Part shown: one piece after another, positions 34,494-44,200 of the stretch
Position numbering within the stretch: position 1 is the first letter of the stretch
Layout of the letters: every line of letters begins with the position of its first letter
DNA from: Alphaproteobacteria bacterium
GTDB lineage: Bacteria > Pseudomonadota > Alphaproteobacteria > CAAGCB01 > CAG-977
DNA length: 64,000 nt
Direction: 5' to 3'
Assembly (NCBI GenBank): GCA_900768465.1
Contig: CAAGCY010000024.1
Span: 89,903 to 153,902, forward strand
Notes under the pieces: generated by a model
What the model was told of the DNA's origin: nothing
The model's database searches: none
The model's input: only the letters and a program-made list of their open reading frames with translations
Made by a program: the position numbers and the translations under genes

Positions 34494-36320
34494 ATGAAAT
34501 TCCTTTTATCGCTTAGTCTTGTTTTTGCTTTTGCCTTTCGCGTCCAAGCTGCTCCCGCGCCTTTGACCGAAAGGCAAAACGCTTTTATCGAACGGGCGCA
34601 ATCGTTGGGGAATCATCCTCAATGGCTGCGCTTGCTTCATTTTCATAAAAAACAAAGTACGATTGACACAAAAGGATTTTTTCTTGCCCCCGACGGCAAG
34701 ACAAACCCGCAATCGGAATTGATTGCCGATTTAACGGCTTTTTTCAAAGGCGAATATCTGTGCGATTTTCCCGCCAGACGCATGTTTTTAACCAAAGAAC
34801 TGGGCATTGGCGCAAACGAGATGAAAACGCCCGAATGTGCGGATTATTCGGCTTTGAAAAAAGCGGTGAACGCGGATAACTTCACGCTGATTTACACAAC
34901 GGCGTTCATGGGCAATCCCGCTTCGTTTTTCGGACATACTTTGATGCGGCTGGATTCGTGCGAAAACCCCGCTTTGCTGGCGCACGCATTGAATTACGGC
35001 GCGGTAACGGGAAAAGATTCCGGCTTTTTTTACGCGGTTAAGGGCGTGTTCGGCGGATACCCCGGCATTTTTTCGCTGTATCCCTATTACGACACGGTCA
35101 ACCTGTACAACAATATGGAAAACCGCGACATCTGGGAATACCGGCTGAATCTGACGGATGAGCAGGCATCGTTTTTAATCGACCACATTTGGGAACTGGG
35201 GCGGCAAAGCGCGGACTATTATTTCTTTTCCGAAAACTGTTCGTATATGATTTTGGAAACGCTGAACGTTGTTTTTCCCGAACGGGACTGGACGCAAAAT
35301 CTGCCTCCGTTTACCATTCCCGCAGACACGGTTCGCCTGTTGATGAAACAAAAAGGCGTGATAAAAAAAGCCGTCTACCGCCCCAGCCGCCAAACCAAAA
35401 TCAAAGCCGCCTACGCGTCGCTGTCCAAGCCCGAACGCAAGGCTTTGCTGAAGCTGAAGGACGACCCCGCCGCGGATTTGACGGAACTTTCCGCGCCGCG
35501 CCGCGCCGCCGTGTACGAAACGGCGTACGAATATCTGCAGTACCGCTATATCGAGGGCAAAGTCCCCCTTTCGACCCTGCGCGAACAATCGGTCGCTTTG
35601 CTGAAAGCGCGCAACGCCCTGCCTGTCGACAGCCTTGTTCCAAAGCCCGAAACGCCCGCCGTCCGCCCCGATGAAGCGCACGATTCTTCGGCTTTTACGG
35701 TGTCGTTCGGGCGTGATTTAGGAAAAAACTTTACGGAATTGGAACTCAAGCCCGCTTTGCACACCGTTTTGGACAATTCGGCGGGATATTTGCCTTTCAG
35801 CGGCATTGATTATTTCAAAGCCGCTTTGCGCGTGGACGCGGACGGCAAACCGTCCCTGCACCGCTTTGAATTCTTGAATCTGGAATCCTACGCCCCGCAC
35901 GACGCGCTGTTTCATCCCAAAGCGTTCCGCCTGTCCGCAGGACAAAACCGCTTTTTCTACGCGCCGAAAAACAAAGAACTCTCCGTATTCGACGCGTCGG
36001 CGGATTTGGGGGCTTCGACTTTGCTGACCGAACATATCAACGTGTTCGCGCTCGGCTCCGTTACTTTCAAAGCGGGGGACAAAACCGTCGGCGGACTGGG
36101 CGCTCGGTTCGGTGTTTTGGCGGATTTCGGCACTCTGCGCGCCAAAGCCGACATCGCCCCCATGGCGTATACCCGAAGCGACGCGAACACGGTTTCGTAC
36201 CGCGCGGCTTTGTCCGTTTCAATCGGCAAAAATCTGGATTGGGTGTCCGAATTCGCGTTCGACGACGGACGCGGCGCAAACCGCCGCGAATTTAAATCGG
36301 GACTGCAAAAGCACTTTTAG
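34494..36320 (+). CDS. DUF4105 family protein (Lnb N-terminal periplasmic domain-like)
   Basis: 608 residues with signal peptide (MKFLLSLSLVFAFAFRVQA). The N-terminal DUF4105 domain (~100-290) carries a His in FFGHTLMRLDS and an Asn-Cys in FFSENCSYMIL, the His-then-Cys order of permuted NlpC/P60-type hydrolases and of Lnb, the apolipoprotein N-acyltransferase. The C-terminal half (~380-608) is rich in alternating strands ending in HF, resembling an outer-membrane barrel. Paired with DUF3015. Acyl- or peptidoglycan-directed chemistry is an inference. Its stop overlaps the converging CheA-like gene. Confidence 0.85.
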   Translation: MKFLLSLSLVFAFAFRVQAAPAPLTERQNAFIERAQSLGNHPQWLRLLHFHKKQSTIDTKGFFLAPDGKTNPQSELIADLTAFFKGEYLCDFPARRMFLTKELGIGANEMKTPECADYSALKKAVNADNFTLIYTTAFMGNPASFFGHTLMRLDSCENPALLAHALNYGAVTGKDSGFFYAVKGVFGGYPGIFSLYPYYDTVNLYNNMENRDIWEYRLNLTDEQASFLIDHIWELGRQSADYYFFSENCSYMILETLNVVFPERDWTQNLPPFTIPADTVRLLMKQKGVIKKAVYRPSRQTKIKAAYASLSKPERKALLKLKDDPAADLTELSAPRRAAVYETAYEYLQYRYIEGKVPLSTLREQSVALLKARNALPVDSLVPKPETPAVRPDEAHDSSAFTVSFGRDLGKNFTELELKPALHTVLDNSAGYLPFSGIDYFKAALRVDADGKPSLHRFEFLNLESYAPHDALFHPKAFRLSAGQNRFFYAPKNKELSVFDASADLGASTLLTEHINVFALGSVTFKAGDKTVGGLGARFGVLADFGTLRAKADIAPMAYTRSDANTVSYRAALSVSIGKNLDWVSEFAFDDGRGANRREFKSGLQKHF

Positions 36321-39028
36321 TCCTTCAGCACGGGAATTTTTTTGCCCTGATACAGGATTTTATCCGCCTTTTCGACGGGCGCGTCGACAATGTCAAGCAC
36401 GTCTTGAATCGCCAGCGCGTAATCGGCGAAAATCAAAACCGTTTGCGCAAAGGGGAAATGCTTTTTGTTCGAAGAATCTTTCAGCGGCAACATGTTCCCG
36501 TCAGCAATGAAAACGGGGCTGTTCGTTGCGCCGTCCATTTTGACACCGTCAAACGCTTCGATTTTCAAGACTTTGTCGACCGGAACCGCGCCCACGTTTT
36601 TGGAATCGCAGCGATAGACCAAATACGCCGCCATCGGCGCGGCGGATTGAATTTCGGGTTTTTCGACGGAAACGGGCAACGCCGCCCCCGTCATTTCCGG
36701 CGGACAAAGATTCAACAGGAACGATACGTCAATCCAATCCGCCCGCAAACCGCCCAGCGTTACGCACGGCTTTAAATAAGGCGTCTTTTCATCGTTTGAA
36801 TCCGCCACAAAAGAAACAAAAGCGTCCGTTTCCGTAATTTTTTGAACGGGCATCAAAAAATTGAAAATCCCCGCCTGCAAAACAATGCCCAAAACAGCGT
36901 CGCCGTCCTGCGTTCCGGGCAAGCTCAAAACGGGAAGAGTTTGTCCTTTGAAATCAAAACCGTTCTTGACGTCCGCGCCGTTCAAAGAAAACGTTTCCGC
37001 CACCATATTCAGCGGAACTGCATATTTTCCCCCCGACACTTCAAAAGTCAGCACTTTGTCGAACAAATACTGTTTCGGCAAATAAAACTCCACGCAAACG
37101 CCGCGATCGTCCCATATTCTGACCTGCCCCCCGCTTTGTTCCAGCAAACGAACGGCGTCCAGCAGTCCGCGCGATTGCTTGTCGCGCAAAACCCGCGGAT
37201 GGAACAAACAGCGCAGCAAACGGTTTTTCGACAGTTCGGCGGCGTCTTGAGGAGAACACAATCCAGCTTCGACCGCCGCGCCGCGGATTTTTTCAAACGG
37301 AACGGCGGACGAATTGTCGCAATACCGCACTTTCAAAAACGAGCCGCTTTGTTCAACGGACACCCGAACGGAAACGGTTTGCGTTTCGGGCGAAGCATAG
37401 CGCAGGGAGTTGTCCGTCAGCACGCGGAAAATCCTGTCCAAAGCGTCCCAAGCGCCGCAATCGACATCCATATCGGCGGCATCCGTGTCAAAAGTGTAAA
37501 CCCTGTTCAGTTTTTGAGCCCGAACGGCAACAAAGTTTTGCAGTGAAACAAACAATTCGGACAACGGTTTCGACCGCGCCTTGCGAATGAAAGCGTACAA
37601 TCCCGCGGCGGAACGGCTGTTGTCGCCTTCCAGCAATGCGGCAAAGTCTTTCTGTATCTTTTCGACATCGAACGGCCATCCCGCGGCGCGCAGTTCGGCG
37701 CGCAGTTTTTCGGCGGCGCGCTTGTCCGTTTCCAGTTCCTTGCTTGTTTGTTCCAACTGTTCGGATTTTGCATTCATTTCGTCGCTTAAAACTTCTAAAC
37801 GCCCCTGCAGATCCGTCAAGCGGCGTTCCGCGTTTTCTTTCGCGTCCAAAACATCTTCCGCGGATTGTTTGCTTTGCGTGAAATGTTCCGCCATTTCGTC
37901 GTACTTATGCTGCAGTTCCGATAAATCCGCCCCTATTCGGCAAGCGTTTTCCTCGCTGCGCGCATACTGCAGCTGCAAATTCTGCAAAGAATTTTCGCTG
38001 TCGCGCAGCTGTTGCTTGGTCTGTTGCAATTCTTGGCGCAATTCGCTTTCGGTGCGGTTTTCGGCTTCTGATTTTTCGAACAATTCTTCCTCCAGCCGGC
38101 AAATCTGGCCGGTTAAGTCTTGAATGGTTTTGTTTTTTGATTCCAGCAGCTTGCGGTTTTCCTCCTGCCGCAAATCCTTGTCTTTGATTTGGGTACGCAT
38201 TTGTTCGGATTCGGCGGTGTTTTGATTTAACTTGCCTTGCAAATCAACCAGTTCCCGCTCGACATCCGCGATTTTTTTGTCCTTGTCTTCTTTTTCGGCT
38301 TGCAAAACGCGGACGGTCTGTTTCAATTCCCGCATGCCGTTTGACTTTTCCGCCAAGAACCGGCGGGCGTCCTGCACTCCTTTTTCCTGCGTTTTCAAAA
38401 ACGACAGTTTTTCATCCAGTTCGGCTTCGCGTTTCTGAATATCCGCCAAAACGGCGGCGATTTTGGTTTGAGCGTCGACGTTTTTCTTTTCGTCTTTGAA
38501 AATGCCGTTTTCACGCTTGTTCAAATCGTCTTCGCGGTTATCCAGCATTTTCGCGCGTAAAAGCAGTTGTTCTTCGCGACTGTCCAAATCGTGTTCCTGC
38601 AGCAGAACGTTTTTTTCCTTTTGAGACAGCAAGCGGGCGGTCTGCAGCAAAGCGGAAGCCGCCTGATTTGACGGACGCACATCCAACGGCGCGGCATTGT
38701 CCTCTTGCAACAAATCCGCATCGGATTCGCGGGGTTCGCGGCGCAGTTTGACGGCGGTCGCCATAATTTTTTTCAAACGGACGAATTTTTTCAAAACGGA
38801 CGGGAGCGCGTCAATCGAACGGTTTTTCGATTCCGACAGCGCGGCGTCCGCCAGTTTGTACGCGCGCGGAAAAGCCGTAAAAGGTGCCGCAAAACGCACT
38901 TTTTCAAAAAAATCGATTATGCCGTTCCACGTTTCGCCGTCCGCGGGATTGCTTTCCAAACGGGGCAGTTTTTTTTCGACGGCTTCCATATCGGCTTGCA
39001 CTTCTGTCAAAAAAGCATCAATCAGCAT
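36317..39028 (-). CDS. Degenerate CheA-like scaffold: HPt-like, coiled coil, ATPase-like, two CheW-like domains
   Basis: 903 residues; I do not recognise a named family. Residues ~1-90 resemble the CheA P1 bundle, but where the phospho-histidine belongs (AHTIKGSA in CheA) the sequence reads FEKVRFAA, so the His is gone. A ~330-residue coiled coil follows (~130-460). Residues ~505-665 look like a GHKL ATPase with N-box LTDNSLRYASPE, but the DxGxG box is DNSSAVP and the lid glycines are lost. Two CheW-like segments end it (~665-790, FEVSGGKYAVPLNMVAETF; ~800-903). It lies 16 bp after chpT. Likely a non-catalytic scaffold partner of ChpT. Confidence 0.7.
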   Translation of the reverse strand: MLIDAFLTEVQADMEAVEKKLPRLESNPADGETWNGIIDFFEKVRFAAPFTAFPRAYKLADAALSESKNRSIDALPSVLKKFVRLKKIMATAVKLRREPRESDADLLQEDNAAPLDVRPSNQAASALLQTARLLSQKEKNVLLQEHDLDSREEQLLLRAKMLDNREDDLNKRENGIFKDEKKNVDAQTKIAAVLADIQKREAELDEKLSFLKTQEKGVQDARRFLAEKSNGMRELKQTVRVLQAEKEDKDKKIADVERELVDLQGKLNQNTAESEQMRTQIKDKDLRQEENRKLLESKNKTIQDLTGQICRLEEELFEKSEAENRTESELRQELQQTKQQLRDSENSLQNLQLQYARSEENACRIGADLSELQHKYDEMAEHFTQSKQSAEDVLDAKENAERRLTDLQGRLEVLSDEMNAKSEQLEQTSKELETDKRAAEKLRAELRAAGWPFDVEKIQKDFAALLEGDNSRSAAGLYAFIRKARSKPLSELFVSLQNFVAVRAQKLNRVYTFDTDAADMDVDCGAWDALDRIFRVLTDNSLRYASPETQTVSVRVSVEQSGSFLKVRYCDNSSAVPFEKIRGAAVEAGLCSPQDAAELSKNRLLRCLFHPRVLRDKQSRGLLDAVRLLEQSGGQVRIWDDRGVCVEFYLPKQYLFDKVLTFEVSGGKYAVPLNMVAETFSLNGADVKNGFDFKGQTLPVLSLPGTQDGDAVLGIVLQAGIFNFLMPVQKITETDAFVSFVADSNDEKTPYLKPCVTLGGLRADWIDVSFLLNLCPPEMTGAALPVSVEKPEIQSAAPMAAYLVYRCDSKNVGAVPVDKVLKIEAFDGVKMDGATNSPVFIADGNMLPLKDSSNKKHFPFAQTVLIFADYALAIQDVLDIVDAPVEKADKILYQGKKIPVLKD

Positions 39029-39044
39029 CGGAAGCCCCCTTTTT

Positions 39045-39665
39045 TCAAGCCGTAAAAGTCAGGGTAAAGCTCGTATCCGTCAGATTCGATTCAAACCCGA
39101 GCTTTTGTTCCGTCATCACCGCGCGGATAAACGCGGCACCTGCCGTTTTCGGGGACAAACCGTCCTTCCCGTTCAAAACATCAATCTGATGCGAATCCGT
39201 TTTCAGACTGTCCGCTTTGCCCGTCACGACAACCCGCTTTGTTCCCGCTTTGGCAACGACGGAAATTTTACCGCCGCGAATCATGCTTTCGGCAACGATT
39301 TGTCCCGCCAGCAAAATCACGCGGAACCAATACAGCGGCAGCTCGGCATCGACATCCCATTCGCATTCGAATCGCGCGGCGCGGTTTTCGACGGATTTCA
39401 GCCAAGCTTCGAACAGTTGTTTTGTTACGCCCGAATCCGTCAAAGGACCGTCATTGCCGAACGCCGCCCTGAAAAAACGCAAGCGCGCCAGCAACACGTC
39501 CGCGCTGTTTGTCGCCAAAGCCAGCGTTTCTTCATCCGCGCCGCCGAATTCCGACAATAAATCCAAGCTGTTTGCCACAGCGCTCATCACGCCCGCCAAA
39601 TCGTGGCTGAAGCGTGTTACGGCAACTTTCGACAAAACCAAATCCGTATCAGACACCGAAAACAC
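39045..39665 (-). CDS. chpT: Histidine phosphotransferase ChpT
   Basis: 206 residues. In Caulobacter ChpT relays phosphate from CckA to CtrA and CpdR to control the cell cycle. The phospho-accepting His21 lies in RFSHDLAGVMSAVANSLDLL, matching the RxxHDLxxPxxAxxxGLELL pattern of the family; the C-terminal part is a pseudo-ATPase fold (ILLAGQIVAESMIRGGKISVVA). First gene of a two-gene unit with the CheA-like protein. cckA and ctrA are not in the window. Assignment rests on this motif and architecture. Confidence 0.82.
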   Translation of the reverse strand: MFSVSDTDLVLSKVAVTRFSHDLAGVMSAVANSLDLLSEFGGADEETLALATNSADVLLARLRFFRAAFGNDGPLTDSGVTKQLFEAWLKSVENRAARFECEWDVDAELPLYWFRVILLAGQIVAESMIRGGKISVVAKAGTKRVVVTGKADSLKTDSHQIDVLNGKDGLSPKTAGAAFIRAVMTEQKLGFESNLTDTSFTLTFTA

Positions 39666-39678
39666 CTTAATTTAATGA

Positions 39679-39707
39679 TTTTAATCCCGCTTTGTTTTTT
39701 GTATACT
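39679..39707 (+). promoter_or_regulatory. Putative promoter of the small gene and pilin-like gene
   Basis: TTTTAA (39679-39684), 17-bp spacer, TATACT (39702-39707). The -10 matches 5 of 6. A TTAA-N7-TTAC element at 39715-39729 just downstream resembles a CtrA box. Confidence 0.45.
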
Positions 39708-39747
39708 AATTAAGTTAAGCAATGTTTACCAAACACAGGATTTAACC

Positions 39748-39969
39748 ATGACCAAAGTGCCTTCGACATTGCACGGTCTGACCGTCAACACCGACCGAAT
39801 CGCCGCGGCGTCAAAGCAACGCGTTTCAAACGGCGAAAAAGCCGTTTCCGCGACTGCTTTTCAGCGCGAACGTCCGTTCGACACGCAAAACGCCGAATTC
39901 GTCGAATTGGACGGCAAGCGGTATTATTTGAACGCGCCGCGCGGCACTTATTTGAATATCTTGGTCTGA
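39748..39969 (+). CDS. Small hypothetical protein upstream of pilin-like gene
   Basis: 73 residues, no recognised family, no membrane segment. The N-terminal two thirds is polar and probably disordered; a compact end reads EFVELDGKRYYLNAPRGTYLNILV. The 12-bp gap to the pilin-like gene and shared promoter suggest an operon. Good codon use and an AGGA site support it being real. Confidence 0.6.
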   Translation: MTKVPSTLHGLTVNTDRIAAASKQRVSNGEKAVSATAFQRERPFDTQNAEFVELDGKRYYLNAPRGTYLNILV

Positions 39970-39981
39970 AAGGGGCGGCAA

Positions 39982-40575
39982 ATGAACAACGGCGAACGGG
40001 GTTCCTCTTTAATCGAAGTAATGGGATTGCTGGCGATTGCGGGCATGATTGCCGTAACGCTGATGGGGGGGATTTCATCGGTCACGGGACGAATGAAAAT
40101 CACGCAGGCGGAAAATCAGGTTTCGCGCATCGTTAAAAACATGCAAATCGGGTTTTCGGCGGACGTTCCCGAATTAACCGCGGAACATTCGGCTAAAAAA
40201 CTGTTCCAAGCCGGCGTTTATTCGGAAGCGGACGTTTCCATCGACGGCGAAAATTACAGCGGCATCAACGTCTATGGCAGCCCTATGACGATTGTGTCGG
40301 GATACCGCAACGGCTATCCTTATTTCGATTTGACATATTCCGACCTGCCCGCGCGCGTCTGTTCCGATTTGGCACAGGCAAACTTCGGCGACGATCCGTC
40401 ATCGGGATTGAAAAGCATCACCATCACCAACGAAGACAATCAAACCACCGTTTTCGAATGGGACAAGCCCGATTCGGACCCTCATCCGCCCCACAAATTA
40501 CCGCCGTCCCTGCCGGACAGTATGGCTTCGTGCAAAGGATCGGCAAACAATATTACTTGGAGCTTTTACCTTTAG
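39982..40575 (+). CDS. Type IV pilin-like protein (prepilin)
   Basis: 197 residues with a class III prepilin signal: ERG followed by SSLIE, so prepilin peptidase would cut after Gly7 and leave the invariant Glu at position 5 of the mature protein. The hydrophobic helix GLLAIAGMIAVTLMGG follows. The globular part has two cysteines near the end (VCSDL, ASCKG) in the place of the pilin D-loop. It resembles PilS-type major pilins. No pilus assembly gene is near. The 3' end overlaps the converging LpoB-like gene by 23 bp. Confidence 0.78.
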   Translation: MNNGERGSSLIEVMGLLAIAGMIAVTLMGGISSVTGRMKITQAENQVSRIVKNMQIGFSADVPELTAEHSAKKLFQAGVYSEADVSIDGENYSGINVYGSPMTIVSGYRNGYPYFDLTYSDLPARVCSDLAQANFGDDPSSGLKSITITNEDNQTTVFEWDKPDSDPHPPHKLPPSLPDSMASCKGSANNITWSFYL

Positions 40576-41104
40576 CCGTTTCGCGGTGAACAATCGGGAA
40601 CGGAGCGTCCCATAAGCGACTGCCCGTTTTGGCTTCGGTTACGAACAAGTGCAGATAGTATTCCTGCCGTTTTTTCCGTCCTGCCAAATGAGCGGTGCGG
40701 TGCGTAATTTTTCCCGCAATGAAAAATTGCGGCGCGATTTTGCTTTTGGCGGACACGACGCGCACCTTGCGGCCGGATGCCAGCGCGTTTTTCAAATACT
40801 GCGCCGTCTGAGCCGCATCGAAATCATCCTTGCCCGTCGTATTGACAATTCGTCCGACGGCAACGACGTACTTGTCCCCGTCCACGCTGTCCAGCGTTCC
40901 CGATTTCAGCATATTGAAAACCGCCGTATTGACGGTGCGGCGCATATCCGCGCTTGTAAAATCCTTTTTCGGAGCGGGCGGAGCGACTTCGACGGGAGCG
41001 GCAACAACGGGAGCGGGGGGCGGTTCAACAACGGGGGGCGTGCTTTGCGCCGACGTACAGCCGAACAAAATCGCACTTAAAGCCGCAATTGATAGTTTTT
41101 TCAT
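40553..41104 (-). CDS. LpoB-like outer-membrane lipoprotein
   Basis: 183 residues: a lipoprotein signal ending LFGC, a Pro/Val/Ala-rich tether, then a domain resembling LpoB, the activator of penicillin-binding protein 1B (VGRIVNTTGKDDFDAAQTAQYLKNALASG, PQFFIAGKI, YYLHLFVTEAKTGSRLW). Such proteins span the periplasm to stimulate peptidoglycan synthases. The lipobox with Phe at -2 is not ideal. It has its own candidate promoter behind the AsmA gene. Confidence 0.75.
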   Translation of the reverse strand: MKKLSIAALSAILFGCTSAQSTPPVVEPPPAPVVAAPVEVAPPAPKKDFTSADMRRTVNTAVFNMLKSGTLDSVDGDKYVVAVGRIVNTTGKDDFDAAQTAQYLKNALASGRKVRVVSAKSKIAPQFFIAGKITHRTAHLAGRKKRQEYYLHLFVTEAKTGSRLWDAPFPIVHRETAKGKSSK

Positions 41105-41139
41105 TCTGCCCTCTTCTTGCCGTAAACAAACTATGCGTT

Positions 41140-41169
41140 ATCATAGCCGCAAACGGTTTGTTCTTGCAC
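41140..41169 (-). promoter_or_regulatory. Putative promoter of the LpoB-like gene
   Basis: On the minus strand GTGCAA (41169-41164), 18-bp spacer and TATGAT (41145-41140), 35 bp before the ATG. The -35 is weak. Confidence 0.4.
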
Positions 41170-41245
41170 TCTTTTTTTCAAAACAACGTCGATTTTATCG
41201 TTTTTTACCGTATTTCCGACAGAAAATCGCACCGTTTTTCCGCCT

Positions 41246-44200
41246 TTAGCGGCGACGGATAATGCCCGACGGTTTGGATACGGCGGCGGGAGCGGCTTGA
41301 ACGGTCAAATCGGGCAAGTCCCCCGCGGGTTCCAAAACAGCGGCGGAATTATTGCTTTCGTCCCCCGAAGATCCGCGGCGGTGAATGGTCGCTTGCCGTT
41401 TCTTTTCCGCGGCGGCTTTTGCTTCCGCTTCGGCTTTCAAACGGGCTTCTTCGGCGGCTTTTGCTTCCGCTTCGGCTTTCAAACGGGCTTCTTCGGCAAG
41501 ACGCGCCGCCTCGGCTTGCGCTTTGGTGCGTTCTTCGTATTCCCTTATCGCCTGATTTGCGCCCGCATTTTCCTGCATCGCCCCGTCGTAAACGGTTTGC
41601 GCTTCCGACTGCAATACGGTCAGCTTTTCAAGCGTATTTTCGTTTTCCGCCTGATCTTCGATTTTTTTAAGCCTATCAACCAGTTTTATGATTTTATCCA
41701 TTGCTGTTTGAATTTGAGGAACTTCGGCATAACGCATTTTCTTCGTCGTCAAATCCGACAAAGCGGAATTGACTTGCGTCCGCAAATCCAAAATCCGCCC
41801 TTTAACCCCCAGCTTCATCGCCAGACGGTAGTCCTGATTCAGTTCGTTTTGGCGATTCAGCAGTTTTTCACGCGTCAACCGAGAGTATTTGGAAAAATCG
41901 TCCACTTTGATGTCGTTCGACCGCGCCGTTTTGCGGATATCGTCCAGCAAAGCTTCGGCGGCGGAGCGCGCTTCCGACAGCGGCGAAAAATACCGCTGCA
42001 CCTGATACACGTCCGCATACGGCTTCAGATTTTCGATTTTTTTGACAAGCTCTTGCACGTCGGCGGCAAATTTGCCTTCCAGTTCAAACAAAGCTTTTTG
42101 CCGTTTTTCGTGTTCTTCGCGATTTTTCTTTTCTTTTGCGGCACTGGCTTTTTTGCGGTTTTCGGCATCCAGTTCCTGCTTTGCCTGATATTGTTGAAGC
42201 GCGGCATCGGTCAAATCGCCGATATTGTCCCCGATAACAATCATCTGCCCCGATCGTTTTGTAATGTACAGCGCCAATTCGGAATCGTTGACAGGCAATT
42301 TCAGTTCGACACGCAATTCGGCGGAAAGCAAATCCTCGGACATCCCGCCGATTTTATCAACCTTGTTTTTACCGTATTGAGCCTGCACATTGTCCGATAT
42401 CAGCTTGCCGTTTCTGAGGGTGAAGGGCATTTCTCCTCTGTTAAACACGGTACTTCCGCTTAAAATCGCAGATTTAACCAATCCCGCCGTTTCGGGCGTC
42501 ATATTTGCCAGCCGTTTTTCCGCGGCATCAATGTTCACCCCCGTCAAGACGGCTTTGTCGAAAAAGAATTTGCCCTCACCCGAAGCAGACGATACGAAAT
42601 CAAACATGGACGCGCCTTTGCCGTTGACGTTAAAATCAACAGCACCGTTTTCCAGTCCTTTGACATCAATGGCACCGGCATCGAACAGCGCCGCGGGAAT
42701 ACGAATATTGCCCGCATTTGCCGTCACAAGCATTTCAGGGACACCGTTTGTCAACGTTCCGTCCACCTGCAGACGCAAAGACGCCCCTTCCAAAGTGCCG
42801 TCCGTTACACCGATTTTGAAAGCATTTTCCGACGCCGTCAGCGACGCGGCAAAATTGTCCATCGAAAAACCGGGAACATAGAGCTTTTCCGCCCTTAAAT
42901 CAAGTTGGAGATCGGCGTCTTTCGCAAAATCGAAATCGAATTTTTCCTTCGGCAAAGACAGCGTTTCCAACGCAGCCAAAGTTCCGTTGACGGAAAACAG
43001 CTTTGCCTGTTCATCGACCTCTTTGGTTTTGAAATCGGGCCAAACGTTCAACGACGGCATCAGTTCGGCATAATACAGTTTGGTTGCCTCGGCGGACAAA
43101 GTCAGCTTTGGCTTTTCACCGCTTTTATCCCAGTCCAGCGTTCCTTTCAAAGCGCTGTGTCCGACGCTCAGTTCAACATCCGACAACTTGACCCGCGACG
43201 GTTCGACGGCGACGCGCGCCGCCAGAGTCATCGCGCCGGGGTTGGCGGACATCGGACGGTATTTGTTGGTGAACAAGCGAACGAACTGTCTGAAGTTTTC
43301 ATGCTTCACGGTTGTCAGGAAATTCAGCTCGTTTCCTTTTTCAAAGTGTTTGACCGTTCCGTCCGCCTCAACACCGAACGTTCCCGAACGCAAATTCGAT
43401 TTGAATGCCAAATCGTCGGCGTTTCCGTTCAATACGGCGGAAAGGGACAATTTGTTTTGTTTCAGCAGCTCTTCCGGAAATTGCTCGATTCCGATATTTT
43501 TCAAAAACAGCGGCGCGTTGTCCGTTTTGACATCGACGGACAAATTTTCCAACAGCGTGTTTTCCCCGGGCTGTTTCAGCGTTCCCGCCAATTTGATGTC
43601 CGCGCCCCACACATTTTGCGCCGAAATGTCTTTCAGAGTTACAATACCGTTTTGCGCGACAAAAGAAATTTTGGCATCCCGTGCGGATATGCCGCCGAAC
43701 TTCAGCGAATCCGCCGTCAGATTGACCGCCGCGTCCGTATCGCCCGTAAAGCGCCAATAATCGGTCAGCGCCGCCGTTTTTTCGACAAAGCTTTGCGTTT
43801 TTGCATTTTCCCAGCGTTCCGCGAAAGCCTTGTCTTTGGTCGGGAAATACAGCGCCGCGTCAAAATTCGATACCGCCGCCGCGATTTGAACGGCAGGCCG
43901 CGCACCGAAACGAACCGCCGCCGCACCGCGAATATTCTCGCCGTCCAGAACGGCATCGACGCCTTTGACCGACAAAGCGTTTTCCGCCGCTTTGACGACG
44001 GCTTTGACCGTAAAGGACTTCATCGCGCCCGACGACACGTCCTCATCGAAGGGAACACCCGCCCACCGCAAAAACGCCGCCAAGCTTTCGCCTTCCGCGC
44101 CGACGGCGAAATCCAGCACCGGCTTTTTCGCCAGCGTCAGCATTCCTCTGCCCGCAACATTCACTTCCCCCGGCAGCAACGCGCTCACGGTCGAAAGACG

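Noticed and set aside
41414..41497. Tandem repeat as a CRISPR-like or regulatory array
   Set aside because: Only two units, no spacers, in frame within a coding region.
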